Shown in pieces: positions 25,901 to 34,162 of a DNA stretch of 64,000 nucleotides. The stretch is from Streptosporangiaceae bacterium (GTDB lineage Bacteria > Actinomycetota > Actinomycetes > Streptosporangiales > Streptosporangiaceae). The translations under genes and the position numbers were made by a program. Position 1 is the first letter of the stretch. Each line of letters opens with the position of its first letter. The stretch is taken from contig JAICYD010000007.1 of NCBI GenBank assembly GCA_025934375.1, positions 1 through 64,000 of the forward strand, given 5' to 3'. Under the pieces are notes generated by a model that did no database searches, had not been told where the DNA came from, and saw only the letters and a program-made list of their open reading frames with translations.

Positions 25901-28109
25901 TGTCGTAGAGGGCACCGTTGTAGAGGGCACTGTCGCAGAGGGCACCGTTGTAGAGGGCAGTGTCGCAGAGGGCAGTGTCGCAGAGGGCACCGTCGCAGAG
26001 GGCACTGTCGCAGAAGGCACCGCGCGGGATGGGGCGGACAGCTGGCTGGCCCGGTTGGCGGCGGAGCGGCGCGTGATCGCCGTGCGGGTAGCCGGGCAGG
26101 ACATGTGGGCAGCCATCGAGGACGGCGGTCGGCTGCGCGACGCGCTCGGAGTGGCCCTGCCGGTGGGCATCCCCGAGGCCTTCAGCGCGCCGGTCGCCGA
26201 TCCACTGGGCGACCTGATGGTGCGATGGGCCAGGACGCACGGACCGTTCCGGGCCGGGGTCGTGGCGGAACGGTACGGGCTCGGCGTCGCGGTGGTGACG
26301 ATGGCCCTGCGCCGGCTGGCGGCGGACGGCCGGATGGTCGAGGGCGAGTTCCTGGGTACCGGGGACAGCGGGCACGGCGGCAGCGAATGGTGTGACCCCG
26401 AGGTCCTGCGGATGCTGCGGCGACGGTGCCTGGCCCGGCTGCGCAAGGAAGTGGAGCCGGTGCCCCCGACGGCGCTGGGCCGGTTCCTGCCCGCCTGGCA
26501 CGGCATCGAGCCGTTCGACGTGGGTGACCTGGTCGCGGGCGCGGGCAGCGCCGGGAGCCGGTACCCCCCGAGCGCGGGCGCGCGGCGATCGCGGCGGCGG
26601 CACGCGGACGCGGGGATGGTGCTTGAGGCGATCGAGCGCCTGGCGGGCGCCCCGGTTCCCGCGTCGGCGCTGGAGACCCTGGTGCTACCGGGTCGCGTGC
26701 CCGGCTACACCCCGGCCCTGCTTGACGAGCTGACCTCGGCGGGGGAAGTGATCTGGACGGGGGCCGGATCGGTGGGCAGCGGCGACGGGTGGCTGGTGCT
26801 CGCGCCCGCCGAGAGCGCGTCGTTCCTGCTGCCCGAGGCGGGCGAGCTGACCACGACTCCGCTGCATGAGGCGATGCTGGTGGCGCTCGACGGCGGCGGC
26901 GGGCTGTTCTTCCGCATGCTGAGCGACCGGGTGGCGGCCGTGACCGATGACCACCCGCCGGAGGATGGCGAGCTCGCGACGGCGCTGTGGGACCTGGCCT
27001 GGGCGGGCCTGGTCACCAACGACACGCTCGCCCCGGTCCGGGTCGTGCTGGGCGGCGGTGGCCAGCCACGGCGGTCAGGCGCCCGCGGCGCCCCCGCGGC
27101 GGGCGGCACCCTTGCGGCCGATCTCCCCGGCGACGGGGTCCCGAGCCTGGGCGGCACCGGTTCCGGTGAGGCGGCCCGCCTGACGAACGCCCGGCCAGGC
27201 CCCGGGGCGTTCCGGGCCGGGATCCCGGGGGTCTTCAACCCGCGACCCGCCGGGCGCAGCTATGGGCGAGGTGGTTCCGGCGGCTACCGGGGAGCCGGCT
27301 ACGGGAGCGCGAGCTACCGGGCCAGCGGGCGCCGCCCGGCGATGCCATCGCGCACCGGCCCGCCCAGCGTCACCGGGCGCTGGTCCCTGCTCCCGGACCG
27401 GGTAGGGCTGCCGAGCAGCGCTGATGGCCCCGCCGGCACGATGCGGGCGCATGCCGTGGCGCTCACCCTGCTGGATCGCCATGGCGTGCTCACCAGGGGC
27501 GCGGTGGCCGCCGAGCGGGTCCCGGGCGGCTTCGCGGCGGTGTACCCCGTGCTGCGGGCGATGGAGGAGACCGGCCAGTGCCGGCGAGGCTACTTTGTCG
27601 AAGGGCTGGGCGCGGCCCAGTTCGCGCTGCCCGGGGCCGTCGACCGGATGCGGGCGCTGGCCGGTGACTTGATGACTCCCGATCCCCCGGCGCCCGCGGA
27701 CTGGGAACTGCCGGCGGCGCGGGCGGTGCCCACGGCGGCGCCGTTCGTGATGGCCGCCGCCGACCCAGCCCAGCCGTATGGCGCGGCGCTGCCCTGGCCC
27801 GAGCGGCCCGAGGACGCCGCCACCGGCCATAAGCCCGGGCGCAAGGCGGGGGCGCTGGTCATCTTGGCCAACGGCGCGCTCGTGTTGTACGTGGAGCGCG
27901 GCGGCAAGTCGCTGTTGTCGTGGACCGATGACCCGGCGCTGCTTGACCCATGCGCGGCCGCGCTGGCCGCCGCCGTGCGCGATGGCGCGCTCGGCCGGAT
28001 CACTGTCGAGCGGGCGGACGGCGGAGCCGTCTACGACACCCCGCTGGCGCGGGCACTGCAGTCCGCGGGATTCCGGCCCACCCCGCGAGGCCTGCGCCTG
28101 CGCGGCTGA
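22947..28109 (+). CDS. lhr: Lhr-family ATP-dependent helicase
   Basis: About 1720 aa. The start is taken at MASGSAVSS because conserved sequence begins at FSPATRAWFEGAF; in-frame starts at 22908 and 22932 also exist. Motifs: Q-like PTQAQAQAW, Walker A APTGSGKT (about 52-59), IIDEVHAV (about 172-179), SATVRPPE, and QRVGRAGH (about 423). The Lhr winged-helix and beta-barrel core follows (to about 850), then a long C-terminal extension. It is a 3'-5' DNA/RNA-DNA translocase linked to repair. Odd points are a GC-rich element between motifs II and III, a GTVAE pentapeptide array (residues about 983-1025), and a Gly/Tyr/Arg-rich stretch near 1420-1460. The length exceeds that of typical Lhr (about 1500). 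Confidence 0.95.
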   Translation: MASGSAVSSADALDGFSPATRAWFEGAFAVPTQAQAQAWRAISKGEDTLVIAPTGSGKTLSAFLWAIDRLAATPPPADPKRRCRVLYVSPLKALAVDIERNLRSPLTGIRHAAHRLGLPEPDIAVAVRTGDTATEERRKLATKPPDILITTPESLFLLLTSQARETLRGVETVIIDEVHAVAGNKRGAHLALSLERLDALAGASGTEPSPLPPGGALPGGRQGGRPPGVQRVGLSATVRPPEVVAAFLGGARPVTVVQPPSAKQIELEVIVPVEDMSDLETAQGLSTGPDGEPTDDPVARRSIWPHVEERVLDLIEEHKSTIVFANSRRLAERLCGRLNELANERAALEGQGLGEHSDADLVIARAHHGSVSRQERSDIEEALKAGKLPAVVATSSLELGIDMGAVDLVIQVESPPSVASGLQRVGRAGHNVGDVSRGVFFPKYAGDLVQSAVVANRMRAGEIEELRIPRNPLDVLAQQVVAMTALDDWPVDELERVIRRSAPFSGLTRPVLEAVLDMLAGRYPGEEFAGLKPRLVWDRVAGVIRGRPGAQKLAVTSGGTIPDRGLFGVFLPAGDGGRQPRRVGELDEEMVYESRVGDVFVLGASSWRIEDITPDRVLVLPAPGQPGKLPFWHGDTPGRPAELGKAIGQAVRELAKLPDEEAVAKVTESGLDELAAANLVRYLADQRQATGHVPDDRTLVVERFRDELGDWRVVLHSPYGDRVHAPWALAITARLRERYGGMDVQALHTDDGIIIRVPDSDEPPPAGIVLIDPDDIGDIITAEVGGSALFASRFRECASRALLLPRRQPGRRTPLWQQRQRSAQLLEVASQYPGFPITLETVRECLQDVFDVPALTELLRDLAARRIRVVEVETPTPSPFGKSLLFRYIGAFMYEGDAPLAERRAQALALDPSLLAELLGTEGLRELLDPAVVAETEADLQHLSPGRRCRDLEALADLLRTSGPLTAREVAARCRVPDGAPAGGTVVEGTVVEGTVAEGTVVEGSVAEGSVAEGTVAEGTVAEGTARDGADSWLARLAAERRVIAVRVAGQDMWAAIEDGGRLRDALGVALPVGIPEAFSAPVADPLGDLMVRWARTHGPFRAGVVAERYGLGVAVVTMALRRLAADGRMVEGEFLGTGDSGHGGSEWCDPEVLRMLRRRCLARLRKEVEPVPPTALGRFLPAWHGIEPFDVGDLVAGAGSAGSRYPPSAGARRSRRRHADAGMVLEAIERLAGAPVPASALETLVLPGRVPGYTPALLDELTSAGEVIWTGAGSVGSGDGWLVLAPAESASFLLPEAGELTTTPLHEAMLVALDGGGGLFFRMLSDRVAAVTDDHPPEDGELATALWDLAWAGLVTNDTLAPVRVVLGGGGQPRRSGARGAPAAGGTLAADLPGDGVPSLGGTGSGEAARLTNARPGPGAFRAGIPGVFNPRPAGRSYGRGGSGGYRGAGYGSASYRASGRRPAMPSRTGPPSVTGRWSLLPDRVGLPSSADGPAGTMRAHAVALTLLDRHGVLTRGAVAAERVPGGFAAVYPVLRAMEETGQCRRGYFVEGLGAAQFALPGAVDRMRALAGDLMTPDPPAPADWELPAARAVPTAAPFVMAAADPAQPYGAALPWPERPEDAATGHKPGRKAGALVILANGALVLYVERGGKSLLSWTDDPALLDPCAAALAAAVRDGALGRITVERADGGAVYDTPLARALQSAGFRPTPRGLRLRG
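23577..23635. repeat. GC-rich palindromic element within lhr
   Basis: Runs of C and G in mirrored blocks (CCCCCCGGGGG..., GCCGGGGGGCCGGC, GGGGGGTCGCCCCCCGGGGG) encode PLPPGGALPGGRQGGRPPG, placed between DEVH and SATVRPPE of the helicase core. It is a divergent member of the dispersed GC-rich family; the GAACGGAGT core is absent. Confidence 0.55.
25896..26020 (+). repeat. 15-bp in-frame tandem repeat in lhr (GTVAE)
   Basis: Eight to nine units of GGCACTGTCGCAGAG and variants encode G-T/S-V-V/A-E pentapeptides between two Lhr C-terminal domains. Confidence 0.9.
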
Positions 28110-28177
28110 CGCCTCCCTCCCGCGCTCCCAGCGGCCCAGCCCTGCCGGGCATGCCGCTAAGCGAGCGCTAAACCAGC

Positions 28178-28217
28178 AACCCGGCACCAGCCATTTAATG
28201 TAACTTTCTGCCGGGTT
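28178..28217 (+). terminator. Hairpin downstream of lhr (terminator candidate)
   Basis: AACCCGGCA (28178-28186) pairs perfectly with TGCCGGGTT (28209-28217) across a 22-nt loop, about 70 bp past the lhr stop. The right arm ends in TT but there is no T-run. Confidence 0.5.
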
Positions 28218-28517
28218 ACCGGGGCGAAGGACGCGCCGGCGTGCGCTGATGCCGCAGCCTCGCGCGAGCAGGACGAGCGAGGCGTATTCCGAACCTGAAC
28301 GTTCACGCGCGCCTGCGTCAGTCCCGCTGCCGCCCGCGCCGGGTACCGGGCTAATCCCCGTCATTGGAGCCGCCGACGGCGCCGGATCATGGAAGGCTTT
28401 CGCTTCCGGTAAGAAAATCGTCTAATACGCGGTTCTTCTCGCATTAGGCGAAAACACTCGCCCCTCTCGGCAACAGGACCGAGAAGCGAGACGGACCCAT
28501 GCGAGAACCTGGGGAAA

Positions 28518-28569
28518 GCCAATGCTGATGGTTGTGCCGCGATTCGCGGCGGCAACCATCAGCATTGGC
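28518..28569. other. Long near-perfect hairpin of unknown role
   Basis: 17-nt perfect arms (28518-28534 and 28553-28569, GCCAATGCTGATGGTTG) enclose a second stem GCCGCG-att-CGCGGC. The two stems together give 23 pairs broken only by a T/GG bulge. It could be a bidirectional terminator, a small RNA or a repetitive element. Confidence 0.65.
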
Positions 28570-28839
28570 CGCGCCCCGTTAAGTCCAGAGCGAAACGCTC
28601 GTGATCGTAGCGACCAGCCAAGATCTCTGTGGAAGGTGAGGTAAGGCGCGGCTGCCCCGGCGGGGCCTGCCAGGTGGCGCTGGCCACGCGGGCGCGCCCC
28701 GCCCGGAGCGCTGGGCCCGGAGCGCTTAGGTCCGCGGGACGCGGCGCCCCGGCCCGGGCGGCCAGGACCACGCGGCCACCCGCTGATCCCGCGGGGTGAA
28801 TGCGAGTCGCGCCCGGCAAGCGCCGGGCCGGCGGCCCAC

Positions 28840-28905
28840 ATGACAAAAATGTCATCGCCTCCGCCGCCCCGGGAGCTTGACATTTAATTCGGGAAAAAGT
28901 TCAAA
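28840..28905 (+). promoter_or_regulatory. Operator and promoter of first membrane-protein/oxidase operon
   Basis: Palindrome ATGACA-aaaa-TGTCAT (28840-28855), then TTGACA (28877-28882), 17 bp, and TTCAAA (28900-28905). The same palindrome and TTGACA occur before the paralogous operon at 34163-34244, which is why I regard it as a real site. Confidence 0.6.
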
Positions 28906-29007
28906 TTACTGACAGCTCATTAAGCATCGTGATTGAGCCGGCCAGTACCGCCCAACCCGCGACGGCGCTTCTGGACTGAAGTTCCCTTCCGCCCGGAGGT
29001 GGTGAGC

Positions 29008-29874
29008 GTGCGTTCTCTGGCGATCCCTGAAAAGGGTGCCGACCGGCGACTCAGCGGCCACGGCATCCTAGTCATGGCAGTCCTGCTAGGCCTTGCGGTA
29101 ATCGGGCTCGATCAATTCCTGCGCGTATCCCCAGCTCAATTCGCCATGCAGCCGGGGACAGAGATCCAGCATTGGATAGCGGACTCGCTAATGGCGACGC
29201 CGCTGTTCGCGGCGGGGATCTTGGCCGGGGACTGGATCGCGGGGCGCGCACGCCTGACGGCGGATCGCCGCACGGACCTCCTCAAGCGGGCGATGCTCAT
29301 CAGCGTGGCCACCGCCCTGGTGCTGTCGCCGGCGTGGTTCCAGGTTGACCGGACCGATAACCCCATCACGTCTCAGCCCCTCGTCTTCCCGCAGGCCCAT
29401 GACAGCGGCGACGTGTACTGGGTGACCTCGCCCGTGATCGTGGCCCTGGCCTGCGCCTGCCTGGTCCCGGTGGCGGCGTGGGCCGGGCACCGGCTCTCCC
29501 GCGGCCTCCGGGCGAGCCGGGCGAGCCGGGCGAGCGGTGCCCTGCGGGTGGCCGCGATGGTCATCCTCATCGGCGCCGTTCCCGTCCTGGCGTGGCTGCT
29601 GCACCAGGCAGCGCTGCACGCCTACTCGAGTCGCGTCTTCTACACCAGCGCGGCGGCCGCCGGCGGGCAGCCGGACGCCGCGCCCTTCGCCCTCGGCTAC
29701 CAGGCCGCCCACGCCCTGCAAGACGGGCTGGCCGGGCAGGCCGCCGGGCTTCCGGTCACGGTCGCGTTCCTGCTGGCCGGCGTCGGCCGCCGGCCAGCAG
29801 GAACCCGCCAGCCGACGCGTATCGGCCGCGGGAACGTCCCCCCGGCCGAACCAGCCACCCCGGAAGGTACCTAA
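29008..29874 (+). CDS. Polytopic membrane protein, partner of multicopper oxidase (copy 1)
   Basis: 288 aa from GTG 29008, chosen because GGAGGT ends 7 bp upstream; the frame extends back to a TTG at 28933. About five membrane segments are visible (GILVMAVLLGLAVIGLDQF, SLMATPLFAAGILAGDWIAG, AMLISVATALVLSPAWF, VIVALACACLVPVAAWAG, VAAMVILIGAVPVLAWLLHQ), plus AAGLPVTVAFLLAGV near the C-terminus. It is clearly homologous to the protein at 34344-35264 (VIGLDQF/VIGLEQF, VFYTSA/VYYTSA, YQAAHALQDGLAG/YQVAHAFQDALAG). I do not know the family. Each copy is directly followed by a multicopper oxidase, so a membrane partner or copper/electron handling role is inferred. Confidence 0.8.
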   Translation: MRSLAIPEKGADRRLSGHGILVMAVLLGLAVIGLDQFLRVSPAQFAMQPGTEIQHWIADSLMATPLFAAGILAGDWIAGRARLTADRRTDLLKRAMLISVATALVLSPAWFQVDRTDNPITSQPLVFPQAHDSGDVYWVTSPVIVALACACLVPVAAWAGHRLSRGLRASRASRASGALRVAAMVILIGAVPVLAWLLHQAALHAYSSRVFYTSAAAAGGQPDAAPFALGYQAAHALQDGLAGQAAGLPVTVAFLLAGVGRRPAGTRQPTRIGRGNVPPAEPATPEGT

Positions 29875-29883
29875 CAGGAAGGC

Positions 29884-32154
29884 ATGAAAGCCATGAAACG
29901 CCTTAGCCGAAGAAACGTGCTCGCACTCGGGGCGGTGGCCGGCACTGGCGCCGCGATCCGCTTCGAGGCACCAACGCTGTTCACGGGGGCCTACGCCTCC
30001 GTCCAGGCCCCGCAGACACCGTTGCCCGGCACGAGCGTCCAGAAGTTCGTCAGCCCGGTGCCGACCTTCGTGGGCAAGCGGGTCTCCGGTCCCAACCTGC
30101 AGGTCAATATGCTCGAGTTCCAGCAGAAGGTGCTACCCGACGCCTTCTACGCCACGCTCGCCGACGGGTTCCGGAGGGGCACTTACGTCTGGGGCTATGC
30201 CAACGGCCAGCTGAACGGCGCGGCGACGCCGCAGTGGCCCGGTGCCTCGCTGGAGGTGAAGCGCGGCTTCCCGGCCACGGTCAAGTTCATTAACAACCTG
30301 CCGACCAGTTCCAACCTTCGCAAGCTTCTCACCGTCGACCAGACGATCCACTGGGCCAACCCCCTGAACGCCTCCATGTCGTTCCAGCCGTACACCGGGC
30401 CGCTGCCGGCAGTGGTGCACCTGCACGGGGGCGAGGACCAGTCGACCTCCGACGGCGTGCCCGAGGGCTGGTTCACCAACACCGGCCTGCACGGCAAGGG
30501 ATACTCGACGGTCTCCCCGACCGCGCCCAACGCGGCGATCTACAATTACCCCAACGGCCAGCAGGCCACCATGCTGTGGTTCCACGACCACGTGCTCGGC
30601 ATCACCCGCCTCAACGTTTACTCGGGGCTGGCCTCCTTCTACCTCATCCGCGACCAGTTCGACACCGGCCTGGCCAGCAACCCGCTCGGGCTGCCGGCCG
30701 GCAACTACGAGGTCGAGATGATGCTCCAGGACCGGCAGTTCGACACCAACGGCCAGCTGCTGTTCCCCGACAGCAACAACAACCCGTCACTGGTGGACGG
30801 CCCGCCGAGCAACCCCGACATCCACCCGTACTGGATCCCGGAGTTCTTCGGCGACGTGAACTGCGTCAACGGCCGGGCGTACCCGTTCTTGTGCGTAGAG
30901 CCGCGCCGCTACCGGTTCCGGTTCGTCAATGGCTCCAACGCGCGGTTCTACCGGATGGGCCTGGTGGACGCGGCCAGCGGGGCGACCGGCCCGGCCGCGT
31001 ACATCATCGGCATGGACGGCGGCCTGCTGGACACCCCCATCAAGATGGCCATGCAGCCGGAGGACGAGAATCCGGGCGTGCCGGGCCCGACGACGCGGCT
31101 GTTCATGGCGCCCTCGGAACGGCTCGACGTCATCATCGACTTCGCCGGCCTGGCCGGGAAGACGCTCACGCTGACCAACGACGGCCAGGTCCCGTTCCCC
31201 AGCGGCGACCCGCTCGACCCGGCCGACCCCACCCGCGAGGTCATGCAGTTCAAGGTCACCTTGCCGCTGCAGGGCACCGACACGTCCTTCAACCCGGCGA
31301 GGGGCGGGTCGCTGCGCGGCGGGCGCAATCAGGAGCCGAAGATCGTGCGGCTGGCCAACGGCGCCGGCGGCCTGGGCGCCGGCGTGACGCCCAACGTCAC
31401 CCGGCAGCTGGTGCTGGTCGAGTATGAGGACCAGAACGGCAGCGGCACGAACACGCAGGGCACGCCGATCATCGACTTGATCAACAACACCAAGTGGAAC
31501 GGGCACCGCGACGGCGGCGGCTTCGCGCCGATCCCCGGGAGCACGCCCGACCAGTTCGGCCAGGGCCTGCAGATCACCGAGCTGCCGCGCGTGGGGTCGA
31601 CCGAAGTCTGGGAGTTCCTCAACACGACGGTGGACGCCCACCCGATCCACGTCCACCTGATCGAGTTCCAGCTGCTGAACCGGCAGGCCGTCACGATCAA
31701 CCCCGACACCGGGCAGGCCGCTTACCTGGACGACTGGTCGACCGACTTCCCCGGCGGCACGTTCAACGGTGAGGCGGCCGACGGGTCGTGGAGCCCGGTT
31801 ACCTATGCCCCGAAGACGTGGATTCCCGGCTACGGCCCGCCGCGTAACTACTTCACGCCGAACGCCGACGGCGCGCTCGGCGGCAACCGGCCCTTCTCGG
31901 CCTACCTGACCGGGCCGGTCATCGCGCCGAACGCAGAGGAGATCGGCTGGAAGGACACCGTCAAGGTCTACCCCGGCTACGTCAACCGGTACATCATCCG
32001 CTGGGCGCCGCAGGCCACCGCGGTCAACGGCGTCTCCCCCGGGCAGAACCTGTACTCCTTCGACCCGACCAAGGGCCCGGCGTACATGCTGCACTGCCAC
32101 ATCCTCGACCACGAGGACAACGAGATGATGCGCCCCTACATCCCGGTCAAGTAG
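29884..32154 (+). CDS. Tat-exported CotA-like multicopper oxidase (copy 1)
   Basis: 756 aa. The Tat signal is SRRNVLALGAVAG near the N-terminus. All four copper motifs are present: VVHLHGG (H179, H181), WFHDHVLGITR (H234, H236), HPIHVHLIEF (H586, H589, H591) and LHCHILDHEDNEMM (H737, C738, H739, H743, axial M748). The pattern and the MMRPY end match the CotA/bilirubin-oxidase/phenoxazinone-synthase branch, which oxidises phenolic or metal substrates and reduces O2 to water. AGGAAGGC precedes the ATG, 9 bp after the membrane-protein gene. A second, very similar oxidase lies at 35261-37528. Substrate unknown. Confidence 0.95.
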   Translation: MKAMKRLSRRNVLALGAVAGTGAAIRFEAPTLFTGAYASVQAPQTPLPGTSVQKFVSPVPTFVGKRVSGPNLQVNMLEFQQKVLPDAFYATLADGFRRGTYVWGYANGQLNGAATPQWPGASLEVKRGFPATVKFINNLPTSSNLRKLLTVDQTIHWANPLNASMSFQPYTGPLPAVVHLHGGEDQSTSDGVPEGWFTNTGLHGKGYSTVSPTAPNAAIYNYPNGQQATMLWFHDHVLGITRLNVYSGLASFYLIRDQFDTGLASNPLGLPAGNYEVEMMLQDRQFDTNGQLLFPDSNNNPSLVDGPPSNPDIHPYWIPEFFGDVNCVNGRAYPFLCVEPRRYRFRFVNGSNARFYRMGLVDAASGATGPAAYIIGMDGGLLDTPIKMAMQPEDENPGVPGPTTRLFMAPSERLDVIIDFAGLAGKTLTLTNDGQVPFPSGDPLDPADPTREVMQFKVTLPLQGTDTSFNPARGGSLRGGRNQEPKIVRLANGAGGLGAGVTPNVTRQLVLVEYEDQNGSGTNTQGTPIIDLINNTKWNGHRDGGGFAPIPGSTPDQFGQGLQITELPRVGSTEVWEFLNTTVDAHPIHVHLIEFQLLNRQAVTINPDTGQAAYLDDWSTDFPGGTFNGEAADGSWSPVTYAPKTWIPGYGPPRNYFTPNADGALGGNRPFSAYLTGPVIAPNAEEIGWKDTVKVYPGYVNRYIIRWAPQATAVNGVSPGQNLYSFDPTKGPAYMLHCHILDHEDNEMMRPYIPVK

Positions 32155-32193
32155 CCAGCCCGTTCCGCCACCACGTCGCGAAGGAGCAGTCCC

Positions 32194-34143
32194 GTGCCCG
32201 GCATGACGTCAGGAGTGACTACCAACGACCCGGTGCTGCAGGCGGCCTTCTGGTCCGCCCTGCTGCGCCAGCTCGGCATCGTTGTCGTGATCTTCCTCGC
32301 CCTCCTGCTGGCGTACGGGCTGCTCCGCCGACGGCTCGCGGGTGCCCCGGTACCCGCGACCGCCACCACGCCCGCGGAGCCGAGGGCACGGCGGATCCTG
32401 CGCGTTTCGTTCGGCATCTTGTGGATCGTGGACGGGATCCTCCAGGTCCAGCCGCAGATGGCCGCGGGCCTTCCGGCACAGGTGGTCCAGCCGGCCGCGT
32501 CATCATCTCCGGGCTGGGTGCAGGCCCTGGTGAACGCCGGCGGCACCATCTGGTCCTTCCACCCCGTCCAGGCGGCGGCGGCCGCCGTGTGGATCCAGGT
32601 CGGGATCGGGCTGTGGATGCTCGTGGTCCCCACTGGCTGGTCCTCCCGGCTCGCCGGGCTAGGCGGCGCGGCCTGGGGGCTGATCGTCTGGATGTTTGGC
32701 GAGGCATTCGGCGCGATCTTCGCGCCGGGGCTGAGCTGGCTGTCCGGGGCGCCCGGCGCGGTCACCCTCTACATCGTCGCCGGCGTGCTGCTGGCCCTGC
32801 CGGAACGGGCCTGGACCGGGCAGTCGCCTGCCGGGGGGACGACCCCGCGGGGCATCATCATCCGTACCCCCCGGGATCCGGCCGATGGAAGGGCGAGTGT
32901 ATCGGCCGGGCAGCGACTCGGCCGACTGCTGCTGGCCGGCATGGGCGCGTTCTGGCTGGGCATGGCGGTGCTGCAGGCGTGGCCAGGGCGCGGCTACTGG
33001 CAAGGCGGCGCCGACGGCACCCTCACGAGCATGATCGACGACATGGCCGGCCTCACGCAGCCGGCGCCGCAGGCCCGGATGATCAACGGGGTCGCGTCGT
33101 TCGCCAGCGCGCACGGCTTTTGGGTGAACCTGGTCGCCGTCGCCGCGCTCGCCCTGGCCAGCCTGGGACTCCTCGCGGGCGCAGGCGCGCCGGCCGGGCC
33201 TGCGAGGCTGCAGACGGCGCTGCCGGCCCGCCCGCGCGTGCTGCGGATCGTCATGCCCGCCGCCATCGCGCTGTGCCTCATCGTCTGGGTCCTGATTCAG
33301 GACCTCGGAGTTCCCGGCGGTCTCGGCACCGACCCGAACAGCATGGTCCCGTGGGTGGTGCTGCTGTGGACGGGCTACCGCGCCGCCACCGGCCAGGAGG
33401 ATTTCTCCCCCGAACGCTCCGTGGCGCCTGCCAGTTCCGCCCGTGGCCCGCTGGCCGGCGGCTGGGCGGCGGCCAGCGCCCGCCCGCTGGCCAGCGCCTA
33501 CTCCGTCGTGGCGGTCGGCGCGCTGGGCATGACCCTGGTCGGGGTCGTGCCGCTGGCGGCGGCCTCGCTCAGCCCGCACGCCGACCCGCTCATCGCACGC
33601 TCCATCGCGGGCGCGCCCTATCAGGTGAACCGGCCGGCCCCGGACTTCCACCTGGTCAGCCAGTCCGGTCAGCCGGTAAGCCTGGCGTCGCTGCGCGGCA
33701 CCGTCACGCTGCTGACGTTCCTGGACCCGCAGTGTACCGATGACTGCCCGGTCGCCACCGAGCTCAAGGAAGCCAGCGCCCTGCTCGGCAGCTCCGCGCC
33801 CCACGTGCGCCTGGTCGCGATCGCGGCCAGCCAGCGGCACTTCGGGACGGCGGACACCCAGGCGCTGACCCGCGCGCAGGGTCTGGACACCGTGCCCAAC
33901 TGGCTGTTCCTCACCGGCTCGGCCGCCCAGCTTCAGGCGACGTGGGGCAAGTACGGGATCTTCGTCTCGCACATGGCCCCGGGCGCGTCGAGCGTGATGA
34001 CTGACATGGTCTTCGTGATCGACAAGGACGGCCAGATCCGCCAGGAGATCCGGGACAACCCCGGCCCGGGCACCATCTCCACGCGGTCCTCGTTCGCGAT
34101 GCTGCTTTCGGATGCCGCCCGGCAGGCGCTGAGCCTGAGCTGA
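32194..34143 (+). CDS. Multi-spanning membrane protein fused to a Sco1/SenC copper-chaperone domain
   Basis: 649 aa, GTG start with AAGGAG 8 bp upstream, 39 bp after the first oxidase. Residues about 20-455 hold roughly eight membrane segments (LGIVVVIFLALLLAYGLL, ILWIVDGILQVQP, AGLGGAAWGLIVWMF, GAVTLYIVAGVLLALP, LLLAGMGAFWLGMAVLQAW and others). Residues about 480-645 form a thioredoxin-fold Sco domain: APDFHLVSQSGQPVSL, copper site DPQCTDDCPVA (CxxxC), and SHMAPGASSVMTDMVFVIDKDG with the third ligand His. Sco proteins deliver copper to exported cuproenzymes, so it probably serves the flanking oxidases. A GC-rich element copy lies in the linker near residue 215. Confidence 0.88.
   Translation: MPGMTSGVTTNDPVLQAAFWSALLRQLGIVVVIFLALLLAYGLLRRRLAGAPVPATATTPAEPRARRILRVSFGILWIVDGILQVQPQMAAGLPAQVVQPAASSSPGWVQALVNAGGTIWSFHPVQAAAAAVWIQVGIGLWMLVVPTGWSSRLAGLGGAAWGLIVWMFGEAFGAIFAPGLSWLSGAPGAVTLYIVAGVLLALPERAWTGQSPAGGTTPRGIIIRTPRDPADGRASVSAGQRLGRLLLAGMGAFWLGMAVLQAWPGRGYWQGGADGTLTSMIDDMAGLTQPAPQARMINGVASFASAHGFWVNLVAVAALALASLGLLAGAGAPAGPARLQTALPARPRVLRIVMPAAIALCLIVWVLIQDLGVPGGLGTDPNSMVPWVVLLWTGYRAATGQEDFSPERSVAPASSARGPLAGGWAAASARPLASAYSVVAVGALGMTLVGVVPLAAASLSPHADPLIARSIAGAPYQVNRPAPDFHLVSQSGQPVSLASLRGTVTLLTFLDPQCTDDCPVATELKEASALLGSSAPHVRLVAIAASQRHFGTADTQALTRAQGLDTVPNWLFLTGSAAQLQATWGKYGIFVSHMAPGASSVMTDMVFVIDKDGQIRQEIRDNPGPGTISTRSSFAMLLSDAARQALSLS
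32826..32880. repeat. GC-rich dispersed element, copy in Sco-fusion gene
   Basis: CCGGGGGGACGACCCC...CCGTACCCCCCGGGATCC. It shares the CCGTACCCCCCGGG half with the copies at 7988 and 58089; the GAACGGAGT part is missing. It encodes AGGTTPRGIIIRTPRDP in a loop between membrane segments. Confidence 0.5.
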
Positions 34144-34162
34144 CTCGCGGGGCGCCGGCCCG

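Larger units (their letters stand above)
28218..29007. other. Gene-free stretch of about 790 bp before the first oxidase operon
   Basis: No supported gene; open frames on the minus strand lack ribosome sites and conserved sequence. It holds a very strong hairpin (28518-28569), a smaller one GGAAG-gctttcg-CTTCC (28391-28407), and the operator/promoter of the membrane-oxidase operon (28840-28905). Confidence 0.55.

Noticed and set aside
28422-28883. Minus-strand gene of 153 codons in the gene-free stretch
   Set aside because: No ribosome site, no ordered segments, and it overlaps the strong hairpin and the oxidase operator.
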